64,000 bases of DNA from Hevea brasiliensis (Eukaryota; Streptophyta; Magnoliopsida; Malpighiales; Euphorbiaceae), in assembly GCF_030052815.1 (NCBI RefSeq), contig NC_079505.1:65501899-65565898 (forward strand). Reading direction: 5' to 3'. The position numbers were made by a program, and so were the translations under genes. The first letter of the stretch is position 1; the number at the start of each line of letters is the position of its first letter. This document shows, piece after piece, positions 10,416 through 22,081 of this stretch. Under the pieces are notes generated by a model. That model made no database searches. It had not been told where the DNA came from and saw only the letters and a program-made list of their open reading frames with translations.

Positions 10416-13400
10416 TGTGACACCCCTTACTCGTGTACAGTATATCCGAGTAAGCAATGTCACACGGTGTACCGACACATTCTATTTTACCTTAAATAAT
10501 TTTTATCATAGTTTTGAATATAGTTTATGAAATATAATTTATTTAAGCCATTTATCGAAATTATTATTTATTTGAGGTTCCGAAAATTTTAAAGAAAATC
10601 CGGCAGAGTGCCGGCTAAAAATGGAGAAAACAGTTCTTCGGAACCTGTTAAAAATACTCCCAATATTCATATCTCATCACTCTCAAACTCCAATATCCAA
10701 ATCTCAATATTTTTCAATTTCGTTTCTCAATCATTCAGCTCATGTAATAATCATGTATAAGTCACACATAGATATTCATTTTTTTTTCATTCACCAACAC
10801 CATTTTCATTATTTACATGAACATCAAAATGCATTACATAAATCCAAATACATATGAGAAAATAAAAATTTAGTTACAAAACACCAAAATGAAACCTAGT
10901 GTCCTACCAATGCACTGTAGAAGGTGAGGTGACATGGACACTGTGCAGAGCTGCAGGATGGACTCACCCAGTCTGCGGTCTACTGGGCTCATGATCAGTA
11001 TCTCCAGAATCTACGCGTGGCAAAAGCAACGCGCTAAGCAATGATGCTTAGTGGTGCAATAATAAAATAACAGAAATAAATATGCATTGAATGTATATGT
11101 CTTATTTGTTTTGTATTTGTATATCCATTTATTTCGTTAACTTTGTCCACTTTCATTCATTTAGTTGCCCAAGTAACCTATACTGAACGACTAGACTGGA
11201 TAAACGGGTAAACTGGCACTGGGTATCAAGTACCTCGGGCCGTCACACCATCGGTCACATATGTATCTCCCAGTAATGTAACGAGCTAACAAGTCAGAAT
11301 AATATTAGGCACGAGGCCAAGTCTCAATACAATATCAAAATGGCTAAAAGCCATAAAATCACAGAATGGCATAATGTCATGTGCAGTACTGCTAACCGAA
11401 CCCTATTGGCATGCCAAACTATCCAAACCAATCTTGTTAGGTATACTAGGGCATTTGATACTTTTGAATTCTTCAAATTTTGAATTTCAAGTTTTGGTGT
11501 CACTATTCACCTCATTGATCAACAAAAATGTTGACTTTTTGATAGAAAATAGGTACATTGGTTTTGACACTCCCAACATACCACATTTTGCATTCAGAAC
11601 TTGTTGGCATTAAGCATTAATACCATTTCTAAGTTTAAACCAAGGGAAGCAGAATTTTCAATTTTTGTAACCCAACTTTACTGTTCCATTGGTGACTGTT
11701 ACAGTGAAAATTTGAGGAAATGGTAAACATGAAAGTTGTTCCTTATTTTGTCTAGTTGAATTTCTTTTTTTGAATCACTCCATTTGGAGTTTTGTAGCTC
11801 CAGATATGGTCCAAAAACCACAGCTGGCCGGATTGCAAAACTGCAGAATTTACCAAATCTACAGTACAATGAACAGTGACTGCCACTGCCTTGTTGGATA
11901 GGTTCTGGTCATAATTTGGGGTAGGTTTCTTCATGAAAGTTGTTTTTCTATGTCTTAACTTGTTGCTGTAAAAATTTCAGGTCAATTGACCATATCTACA
12001 GTGAGTTATGGCCAAATGAACAGTTACTGTTCATTTAGTCATTCTGCAGAACCTGTTTGCAGGGTATCCGGATTGGGGCCAATTTTTGGTCCATTTGCTT
12101 TGGTCTTTTGGACATGGTTTCTTCAGAAAAATTGTGCCATTATAAGTCTAGTTTCATTTTCAATTGGTCAAACACCAATTGGACCTACACAGCCAAAGAT
12201 ATGGCAGTCCAAACAGGCTGGACTCACAGCCTCATTGCTGCTGTCACTAGGCAGCCTACCAATTGGGTTTGTAACACTTTAGTTCACTTCAAATTATGAT
12301 TAACTTGCCTCAAATGGTCACTAATTGACCATTAGAATATCCATTAATCATTTCATAAGCCAAGTCCAATTTTTCACTCCCAAAACCCTAATTTCCCATT
12401 TCAATTCACCCATACACCTAGTTAAACACTTTCATTCATCATATATGTGTATATACACCTTAAACATAATCTCTAATTCATTCTAAGTCCATTAAAACAA
12501 TCAGACTCATTCCTTCCTTAGGGCTGCCGAAATTTATGGTACACATACACATGAGTTTTAGTTCATTTAACTTACAATTTCATACTAAATTCAAGTCCTT
12601 AACATGGAAATAAAGGAATATTAACATAAGTAAGCACTAACCTCTTGGCTCAACTTATTGAACTTGTGAAAACTCTAAAATTTCTCCTCTTTGTGGCTGC
12701 CTAGAGCTTCCTTAGGGTGTGTGGATTAATTTTAGTGAAGATGACTTAGGGTTTTGGGGAGAGGTTTAAGAGATTTTTAAGCTTGATTTAAGAAGAAAAA
12801 TGGAGGGTTCTTGGTTATGGTGGTGCGGCTGAATGAGGAAGAAGATGGCTGAAAATTTTTTTAATTCTTTGGTCTTTATTTATCTCTTTTATTAGTTAGT
12901 TAATTGGTTGTTTAAATTTGATTGGTGGTAGCCTTTAAATGACATCATCATATGTCATAAATGAGCTTTTTTTTTATTTTTCTTTTCTTTTCATCACTAC
13001 TCATTTTAAATTTAATTTTTAGTAATGTTTATTCATATTTTATGTCATAATAATTATTTACTTAACTGGACAAGTCGGCCAAAAATCACCTCTGAAGGCG
13101 AAATGACCAAAATGCCCTCCGTTTGGCTTAACGGGTCAAAATTGTCTGTACCGATTGAAAAGTTTTTCTAAATATTTTCTTGGAATTCTAATGCCATAGG
13201 GACCTCAATGACCCTTCTCCGGAGTCTCAAAAATTATTTTATGATTTTTTCCCCGGGTCTAGGGCTCCTAGTTGCAAGAACCGCAACTTCCCTCTGGGTT
13301 ACCCATCGCTAGGGCACCGACTCGTTTAACTTGGTTGTATTTTATTTCTAAAATTTTTTCTAAATTTTTCTTATTAATATTTAAGTTAATTATGGTTCCT

Positions 13401-13501
13401 CACTTTAGTTTAAATATTTTTCTGAACGTTCTAGCTGTCCGGACCGACACTGATCACCGGAACAGTAGAATGTACGGGGTTGCTACCGGGAGGGTGTTAC
13501 A
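10416..13501 (-). repeat. 5' LTR of the chromovirus (3086 bp)
   Basis: It starts TGTGACACC and ends GGTGTTACA, next to the PBS. It carries the same compound hairpin (10575-10646), stem-loop (11034-11051) and TGACAT inverted repeat (12940-12957) as the other LTR. As the 5' LTR in the minus direction it would hold the active promoter. Confidence 0.93.
12940..12957 (-). promoter_or_regulatory. TGACAT...ATGTCA inverted repeat in LTR U3
   Basis: TGACAT and ATGTCA half-sites separated by 6 bp, 544 bp from the LTR 5' end. Counterparts at 5050-5067, 18697-18714, 55858-55876 and (variant) 60680-60708 lie 535-554 bp from their LTR 5' ends. TATA-like sequences and TC-rich tracts follow. The TGAC cores resemble bZIP binding sites; a promoter role is inferred. 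Confidence 0.5.
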
Positions 13502-13521
13502 CTCCTGGTTGGGTTGTTACA
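13502..13521 (+). mobile_element. Last 20 bp of the host gypsy LTR
   Basis: ctcctggttgggttgttaca completes the LTR that stops at 2513: joining the two parts gives an end homologous to the end of the solo LTR at 23489. Copia RT coding sequence begins immediately afterwards, so this LTR had inserted into a copia element. Confidence 0.75.
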
Positions 13522-14590
13522 TTTATATGGACCAACCTGAAGGTTTCTCAATTGAAGAGAAATGCCATATGGTATGTAAATTTAAGAAACCAATATACAG
13601 ACTTAATTAAGCTTACCACTAATGGTATATTAAGTTCAATAATACCATAAAGTCTTTTGATTTAAAGAGAAAGTCATTGATCGATGTATACATCTTAATA
13701 TTAGTGGGAGTATGTTTATTTTCTTAATTCTGTATGTTGATGATATCTTACTTGCTGTAAATGATTTGGGCATATTACGTGAGACTAAATATTTTCTCTC
13801 AAAGAATTTTGTAATCAAAGATACAGAAAGACATCTTTTGTGACTTGAATAGAAATTTTCTATGATAGTTCACAAGAATTATTAGGACTATCTCAGAAAG
13901 CCTATATTAATAGAATTTTAGAGAGATTTAATATGCATAAATATTCAGCAGGAATTATTCCCATACAGAAAGGGAAAAAATTTAGTCTCAATTAATGTAC
14001 AAATAATGATGCGTAATGTAAAGAAATGGAATCAATTCCTTATGCTTCAGCTATGGGCAATTTGATGTATGCTTATACCTGCACAATTACTTATATTGGA
14101 ATTGGTGGAAAGTTGCAAAGAAAACTTTTATGATACCTGCAAAGAGCTAAAGATTACATACTCATGCAAAGGAGATTTAATAATTTGAAAGTGATTGGTT
14201 ACTCATATTCATATTTAGTTAGATGTGTTGACAATAAAAGTCTATTTTGGCAACCTTCCTATTAAATGAAGGAACAATATCATGGAAAAGTATCAAAAAT
14301 AGTTTGTCATTACTTCATCCATTATGGAAGTAGAATTTATGGCATGTTTTGAAATTACATTTTATGCATTATGGATGTGAAATTTTATCCATAAGTGACA
14401 AAATTCCAAAGGTATCAAATATTTGGAATTAAAGTATTTTATCGTTAAGGAGGAAGTTTATAAATGAAGAGTATCTATTGAGCATAATAGTATTGATCTC
14501 ATGATAGCAAATCTATTAATTAAAGGTTCACAACCTAAGTTTGATTGTATTAACATATAATGTATTAACTTTCACACTCTGAGCTCATTG
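13522..14590 (+). pseudogene. Ty1/copia reverse transcriptase and RNase H remnant
   Basis: Translation in shifting frames gives the copia RT block YMDQPEGFSIEEK, a degenerate IYRLNQAY, the catalytic region corresponding to YVDDILLA (here with the tyrosine segment frameshifted), and LRETKYFLSKNFVIKD. Further on come AYINRILERFNMHKYSAG and IPYASAMGNLMYA. The RNase H end around 14480-14530 reads VSIEHNSIDLMIANLLIKG. There are many stops and frameshifts, so it is an old dead copy. The 5' part of the element is beyond the nested insertions and outside the window. Confidence 0.88.
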
Positions 14591-14729
14591 ATGTGTTTCT
14601 GACATACATTAAAGTATTTCTTGTTTCTCATGATTGTGTATATATAATACTTTGAGATTGTGTACATATAATACTTTGAGTAAATGATGATATAAAAAGT
14701 CTTTTAAGACATTATTGTAGACCATGATG

Positions 14730-14755
14730 TGATATATATATATATATATATATAT
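14730..14755. repeat. (TA)n microsatellite
   Basis: Uninterrupted alternating TA of about 24 bp in the 3' non-coding part of the copia remnant. Confidence 0.9.
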
Positions 14756-14967
14756 TATGAACTTACTATTATAAGTTGCTAGTGTTGTAGTATATGGAAG
14801 GGAGTATATGATTAAATAATGTACAACCACCATAACTCACACGTAGTAGTTTATTATAGCATGGTAATTATGAAGTACATTATGAAAATGATTTTTTTAT
14901 TTTATATGCGCCTAATGTTTATACTATTAAAGTTTATATCACTTGATTATCGTGCCAAGTGAGAGAA

Positions 14968-15145
14968 TGTAAGATTTTAACCAGTAATATTAATTATTGT
15001 ATGGTCCAAAAATAATTCTTTTAATGTAACCCGATATTAATTGATATTTATTTTAATAAAAACAAATCCTGATCATACATGGGTTACTTGATAGACATAC
15101 CAAATTAAATCTTATAGATATATATAGACTGGTCCTCTCTCTACC
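14968..15145 (+). mobile_element. Probable copia 3' LTR, left part
   Basis: After the copia RNase H end, a purine-rich stretch (aagtgagagaa) precedes TGTAAGATTTTAACC, the position and style of a copia PPT/LTR junction. The LTR is interrupted by the solo gypsy LTR at 15146 and would continue after 19273. Its true end is not visible to me; about 19455 (acttcacatca) is a guess. Confidence 0.5.
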
Positions 15146-18100
15146 TATCACACCCCTCACTCGTCTACAGTGTGGGCGAGTGAGGCATGTCACACTCGGT
15201 GCCAGAGCACCCTTTCTGATCTTACTTGATTTCTTTAATAATTTTGAACTCGTTATATTTTAAAATAAATTATGGTCTAAGGAGAAACTGACGGAGCTTT
15301 CCCTATTTTAATACCGGTTGGCATATCTTACTATTCACCTGCTTGAAATTTTCAATAATATTTTACAATGAAAATATCATTTATACTCATCATATTCATC
15401 TCACATTCAATTCTTGCAATTCACATACTCATTTATACAAATCTATTCATTTCCATACATATTCATTAATGCACGATTTATATATAGAAATTCTCACATT
15501 TTCATTAATTTACATAATATAAGAACATACAAATTCATAAATTACATAATATACAAATTAATTTCAGATGAAAGAGCTAATCTATTAATTTACATCCCAT
15601 GAAAATTAAATACAATTTCCTCGATTGCATTACAACATATGAAATAATTATAATACATAAAATACATAATATGACTAATGTGAGCCCTATCTACATGCAT
15701 TGCTGAGGAGGTGATAACCTTTGATACTCTGCAGATCTGAACTCCAAAAATCCTGATCAAATGTCCACTGGGTTTTAGCTTCAGTACCTGCGCGAAGAAA
15801 ACAAATCCATCGCACTAAGCATTGCTGCTTAGTGGTGCAATAATATAACAAAGAAAATAATATAAAAAATACAGATGGAAATAAAACATAGTTCATTGTA
15901 ACATTTATGTAAATTATAATTCTATTACTAATCTTTTGTATCGTTTAATTCAATACTTTCTAGGTTATCTTTGATTATTTCATAATAACCAAAGCTCTCA
16001 AAGTCATTTCATAATAGATAAATTTTTAACATCAGTCTAGTTCATTTTGATTCTTTCTGCTAAATAACTAATCTAATTTATTTTAGGTCTTCTTACTCAT
16101 TTATTTAATTTCTACTATTTCTAATTACTAATATTCTTAACTTATTTCAATAAATTTCACTGCCCAAATAACCTATGACAGGCTGACTAAACTGGATAAC
16201 GGGTCGTTGGCACTGGACATCGCAGTTTCTCGGGCCGTCATACCATGGAACGTTTAAGCTCAGTACGTCAACCATGTATGCAGTCAGTATGGCTAAAAGG
16301 CCATGACAACATATCAGTATGGCTAAAAGCCATGATAACAAGTAATCGGGCATAAAAGCCATGAGTGCGAGCATAAAGCCATAAATACAGGCATAAAGTC
16401 TTACGCAGTACTGCTAAAACAATACCCTATTGGCATGCCAATCTATCCAATCTGACACACGTGTCTAGGCGATAAATAGGCACATTAGTACCATTAAGGG
16501 TTCATATGTATTAGTATATCATTAATTCATTATAAGTTCTAATTACAATTTATATCACTTAATTCTATTCCCAGTGGAAACATAAATTTTTTTTTCTTGA
16601 ATCACAATTATACATAATTTATGCATTTCTCATTATTTGTACATTCATTTTATCCTTCATATTGATCACAATTTACAACAATGGTCCTCATGTACTATTG
16701 TAATCAAAATACTCTTCCTTTCTCTCCTAATGAGAACTAAAGTCCTATTCACACATTTATGTGATTCATTTATTCATTTCAAAATTTATATGAATTATCA
16801 TTTGTAATTCAAGAGATATCTTTACTTACTAGGTATTTATAATTTCTCTTATTTTCTCTCATGTACCATTTAATATTAATGGGTTTATTATTTTTTTATA
16901 TATTCCATTATATATATTTGTTGTAACATTCTAAACTTTATTTCCTAATAGAAATACAATATCTAGACTCATTTTCATCTAATGCATATATTCATGAATT
17001 TCATTTATATAATTCACAATTTATCAATTATATCATCTTTTTTTGTTTCCTTTATAATTTCTTATCTAATTTATTATATCATTTTACATGTCCCTAGGTT
17101 CAATATTTTCATTTATATTAATTTACAAACCACATTTCAAAATATATTAACAATGTTTCCTAAGTTCTATTTGTGATGAGAATACAATTCTCATCTACAT
17201 ATTCTCATAATTTAGGTATACATTAAATCCTTTAAGTGGGGTACCCTTGACCCCATTAGCAACTCAAGTTTTTGGTAGTTACTATTCACTTGACCAGTTC
17301 CCTTCAAAGCTTGACTTTTTAATTCATAATAGATTTGTTAAACCTAAGTTCACCAAGATACCACATTTTGCATTTTATTTTTGTTGGCATTGATTGCCAA
17401 ACTCAATTCCTAGCCTCCTAGGTTTTATTTCAAATTTTCAGAATTTGAGGTCCAAATTCACTGTTCCATTGGACCTGGCTGCAGTAAAAATTTGATAAAA
17501 CTTTCTTCATGAAAGTTTTTTCTTATTGTGTCTTCTTTAATTTCCTTTTTGAATCACTCCATTTGAAGTTTTGTAGCTCAAGTTATGGCCATTTTACCAT
17601 AACTGGTAGGATTGACCTGTACCCAGAATGCTGGGCAAAACTGGTTCTGCCAGATTTGGTGTCCTGATTTTGGTGGACAATTCCATTAGGTTAAGTCCTG
17701 AATATGAGTTTGTGTTCTACATGAAGGTTGTTCTAAATTTTATAAGCTTTCCATTGATATAAAATTCAGGTCAATTAGATATTTCTACACTGAGTTATGG
17801 CCATGTGGTCACTTTTACTAGGTCCAAAATTAGTTACCAGGATTTGATCAATTTTTAGGGTATTCTAAGTTTGTTTTCTGGGCAAGGTTTCTTCATCAAA
17901 GTTGTACCATTATGTGTCTAGTTTCATGTCCAATTGGCCTTGCACCAATTGAATCTACACCACTCAAGTTACAGCTACCCAAATCTGCTGGACTCATATC
18001 CAACCCTGTAGGTCACCTAAGGCAACATACCTAACCTCAATTCCATGGGCATAAATCACTTCAATTCCTCATCAAATATAGCCAAATGGTCACTAATTGA

Positions 18101-19268
18101 CCATTAGGACTTCCATTCACCAACACATGAGAAAAACCTTAAGTTTGCCCCAAACCCTAACCTCAACAATCCTCAATTACATCAAACACACACCAATCAA
18201 AATCTAACTTAAACATACTCATCAAAAACCATTTCTAAGTAAATTTAATTCAACTAATTCAACAAATTTCAACTCTCTCCCATGGCTTCCAAAAATTTAT
18301 CTTTCAATTTCTCATCAACTTCTTTCAATTTCATAAAAATTTAACTTAATTCACTACACTAACAAGGATTAAAGAAGGAAAATAACTTGATTATAACACT
18401 CCCTTTTGTTACCAATTTTTCTTCTCACTAAATCTTCAATCTCCTTGCTCCCTTTTGCTTCTAATCACACTAGCTAGGTTAGATATCAAGTTTTTGTGTT
18501 TGGAGGTAGGAAAAATATGGAAGAAATGGATGGGAATTGAAGCTTTTAAAATCAAAAATGGTGGAAAGGAAATGGGACTCATGGTTCGGCCAACTAGTGG
18601 GAATGAGGAAGAAGACCACTTTTTCTTCCTTTATTTGATTTGTTTTTGTCTCTTATAATGGATTTGTTTAATTGTGATTGGTGGGAGAGATTTTAATGAC
18701 ATCATCCCATGTCATAAATCTAATTAAATTCCACTTTCTTTTCTTCTTTTTCTTTCTTCTTTCTACTCATTTTTTTTTAATTTTTAGCAATATTTTTTTC
18801 ATATTTTATGTCATATAATTTATTTACTTAATTGGACAAGTTGATCAAAAATCTTCTTTGAAGGTGAAATGACCAAATTGCCCTTCGTTTGGTTTAAGGA
18901 GTCAAAACTGTCTGTACTGATCTTAAAAATTATCCTAACCTTTTCTTGGCATTATAATGCTACCTAGGGTGCCATAACTCTTCTCTGGCATCCCAAAAAT
19001 TATTTCACAGGGTTCCCCTACGGGTATAGGGTTGACAACTATCTTTACAGTCGCTTCCTGTTGGGTCACCCATCGCCGGGGCACCGGCTCATTTAACTTT
19101 GTTGTTTTTTATTTCTAAAATTTTTCCTTAATTTTTCTTACGCTTATTTGAATTATTTATGACTCCTCACTTTAGTCTAATTATAGTTCCAGACATTCTA
19201 GCTGTCCGGTCAAACATTGGTCACCGAAATAGTCGAATGCACGAACTAGCTAAAGTAAGGGTGTTACA
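15146..19268 (-). mobile_element. Solo gypsy LTR, 4123 bp
   Basis: The ends are TATCACACC (TG mutated to TA) and GGTGTTACA, flanked by a perfect 5-bp duplication CTACC (15141-15145 and 19269-19273). It is a diverged relative of the chromovirus LTRs: it has the CTAAGCA/TGCTTAG stem-loop (15815-15832), the TGACAT inverted repeat (18697-18714), three diverged interior modules, and the end block with ctgtccgg near 19205. It carries no internal region. It is minus-oriented like its relatives. Confidence 0.9.
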
Positions 19269-19273
19269 CTACC

Positions 19274-19619
19274 CATAAGTCACATATACACTCTTTCTTT
19301 CATAAAGTCAGAGATATTATGGTCATCTCAAGAAAGTCTTCTATCACTAAAGTTTGTGTGTGAATCAAGAAGGGTCAAAAGAGAAAAATTGATTTATTGA
19401 ATCAAAGGGTCTCTCTCAATTATTACTATAGCTTAATTAAACTTCACATCAGGTACGCTTTTTAGGTTTATGAGAATTTATTTGTTTAAAATCCATTATT
19501 AGGATGATAGTTGAATCTTATATTTATAATTCACATTATATTTATAATTATTATGATATATTAAGAAACATTTTACATTATGAAGCTCTACTAATGAGGA
19601 ATACATGTCTATGGTATTT
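19274..19619. other. Copia-derived non-coding sequence, no gene
   Basis: Continuation of the interrupted copia 3' LTR and flanking AT-rich sequence up to the next copia fragment. No coding or structural feature was found. Confidence 0.4.
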
Positions 19620-19928
19620 GTAGCATCTGAAATTCTGTGTTGGATCTCTCTTTTGTAGATTTTAAAGTTCAAGTGCCTAGACTGGTAGATTTGTATTCAA
19701 ATAGCATGTCAACAATTCATATTTCTAAGAATCCATTTCTTCATGAGAGAACTAAACACGTAGAGATTGATTACCATTTTATAAGGGATGAAGTGTTGCA
19801 AGGGATCATTAAACCAAAGTTTTTGAACACTAAAGATTAACTTGCAAATATGTTTACAAAAGCCTTGCATCTGACACAATTCAAATATCTTATGAGCAAG
19901 TTGAACATTTCTAATATAAATGTACAAC
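19620..19928 (+). pseudogene. Second Ty1/copia RNase H C-terminus
   Basis: Encodes LYSNSMSTIHISKNPFLHER followed by TKHVEIDYHFIRDEV and, after one in-frame stop near 19838, LANMFTKALHLTQFKYLMSK. This is the conserved end of copia RNase H, where a DN-type acidic residue is expected at the YSN position. Only the last ~100 residues are present, so this is a 5'-truncated element unrelated to the copia piece at 13522. Confidence 0.88.
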
Positions 19929-19930
19929 TT

Positions 19931-20206
19931 GAGGGGAGTATTAAGCTAAGCAAGCTAAAGAATTGCAACAGAGCAATTAGTTGCATCAATTTAGCTTTGT
20001 TGTTGTAATTTATTTTTTCAATTAACAAGTTTCAAAACTAGTTAGCTAGTTTTAGCTCTACTAGTTAGGAGATAGTTGATATTTTAGTTGTAACTATTCC
20101 TGCCAACTTTTCTTTTGTTTTTCTTCTTATTTCTTATTTGCATATAAGCTAAGAATAATTATTGATTGAATGAGAATCACATTTTTCTCTCTTCTAATTG
20201 CTTTCA
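19931..20206 (+). mobile_element. PPT and 3' LTR of the second copia element
   Basis: gaggggag at 19931-19938 is the PPT. The LTR starts at 19939 with TATTAAGC (TG mutated to TA) and ends about 20206 at ctttca, roughly 270 bp, the usual size for this copia type. The other LTR is missing. Confidence 0.75.
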
Positions 20207-21509
20207 TATTAAATACATGGACTAATAATAGTGTAAAACCAATTAAGAGATAAAAAGGTCCAATTAAATCAAACACACATTTACCTTTTTTTTTTTTTTT
20301 ATTCATTTCTAGTCATAATCCATACTCCATAGATGAGATGCACAATTTACATTTTTCAACTAATAAACAAGTCCGTTTCTCAATAATTATGACTTTGATT
20401 GCCTTTCATTCATGAAATTAGTAACAAACCATTATATAGTTCTAATGTATATCTTGATTCCAAGATAAATTAGATGTACATAAAAATTTCAATAAACTCC
20501 AACCAATTAAATATGTCAATTATATTGCGCATTAAATACTATTTACAAATTTATAAATGTATAAATATTTATATAAATTGCATAGCATTTTAGAAAAGTT
20601 GAAAAAAAATCTTTAATCTATAGTAGTATAATTTGATTACCGAAATTCAATATTATTTTCAGAATCATTTTTCTTAGAACGTATTTTTTTTTTAAAAAAA
20701 AAAGTGATATTAAAAGATTTATTTTTTCTACAATATCCAACATGCTATTTTATTTAAATAAAAAGAAAATTATTAAAGTTTGAATTTTTAATCAAATTTT
20801 TTTGTATTAAATTTAATTTTAAAAAAATCTTAAATTTTATTATTTTTAATTTGATCAAATTTAGCCTAAATTATCAATATTGATAATAATTTTAATTTAT
20901 TTAACTAATTGAAATTGATAGAAACATATAAAGTTTATAAACTTATTTTAATAAAATCATATAATATTCATTATCCAATTATGATAATAAAAATTATTTT
21001 TTTATAAAATTTTCCTCTCTGAAAATTAATATCATATATTTTCAAATTATTAAATACTAATGAAACTAAAAAATATGTAAAGTTCAGTTTTTTTTTTCAT
21101 TACAGCTTTATAATATAAAATAAATACTTAATCATTTAAGTAATCCATCTAATTGCATAAATTAATTAATGATTTCAGTTGATTATTTAAAGAAATAAAT
21201 GAATATAAATAAAAAAAATGAAAAATAACTACACGGAAGCATTTGGTACAAGGTTAAAAAACTAAAATTAAGTGTTACTTCTATAAGTTTTAAAGGAATA
21301 AAATATAATTAACGGTATAGCAACTGCTACTGTTTGGTAGGAGGTTAATATAAAAACTTATAAGAAAATATATAAGCAAATATTATTATAATTTAATAAT
21401 AAATATTAAATTATTTTTTATTTATAAATAATTTAATTTTAAGAATTTATTAACTCCAATTTTAGTTTAAAAGTTTAATGTTACATATATATATATAACA
21501 TCAACAAAT

Positions 21510-21512
<3 letters not shown>

Positions 21513-21542
<30 letters not shown>
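21513..21542. repeat. (AT)n microsatellite
   Basis: About 15 uninterrupted AT units. Confidence 0.9.
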
Positions 21543-21546
<4 letters not shown>

Positions 21547-22033
21547 AAGTCCTAATTTTATTTTTTTGAATATTGTTATGAAATAGAAAATATATCTCCA
21601 AAATATATGAAATTTTTTATATAGGTAAGAAAAACTTGAAATTATTTGATAGAACTTCATAACATTATATGAAAAATATAATTAAATAAAAAATAATAAA
21701 CTTCTTTGCAAAAATTAATATAAATATATTATCTTTTATGATTATTTTAAACCCTACAAAATCAGAATTTTATAAGAAAAACTTGAGAGAACTAATACAT
21801 TGAAATCTTATATTTTGTCAGTTTATGTATATGGAAGCTGATAATAAAATACCTATCACCAGCTTTCCGGAGTAATAATTCTTTCTTCTATTGACGTTAT
21901 GTTGAATGCAGGATAGGAGTTTTTGATCCTCTGCTGTTCATGGAACTCTCTTCTTGTCGCTGATTCAGCCTCTAACATAGGTTAAACTAACCTTTGAATA
22001 AAATAGCATATTTACAATAAAATTATGAGATAG

Positions 22034-22081
22034 AAAACTATATAATTCTAACAAGATATCTTGTTAGAATTATATAGTTTT
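22034..22081. repeat. 48-bp perfect palindrome
   Basis: Two 24-bp arms meet without a spacer at the dinucleotide step 22057/22058 (centre aagatatctt). The left arm begins aaaactatataattctaaca and the right arm is its exact reverse complement. No flanking target duplication was recognised. Confidence 0.9.

Larger units (their letters stand above)
2514..13501 (-). mobile_element. Complete but degenerate Ty3/gypsy chromovirus (Tekay/Del-like)
   Basis: Two near-identical LTRs (2514-5602 and 10416-13501) flank a 4.8-kb internal region (5603-10415). Read on the minus strand the order is PBS, gag, protease, reverse transcriptase, RNase H, integrase, chromodomain, PPT, which is the Ty3/gypsy chromovirus order. 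LTRs of about 3 kb and a C-terminal chromodomain suggest the Tekay/Del clade; the clade is an inference. The flanking 5-mers are cccct (2509-2513) and ctcct (13502-13506), a target duplication with one mismatch. It inserted into an older gypsy LTR. Every coding part carries frameshifts or stops, so this copy cannot be autonomous, although LTR similarity indicates a fairly young insertion. Confidence 0.92.

Noticed and set aside
19709..20028. Minus-strand frames over the second copia tail
   Set aside because: They are antisense shadows of the plus-strand RNase H sequence.
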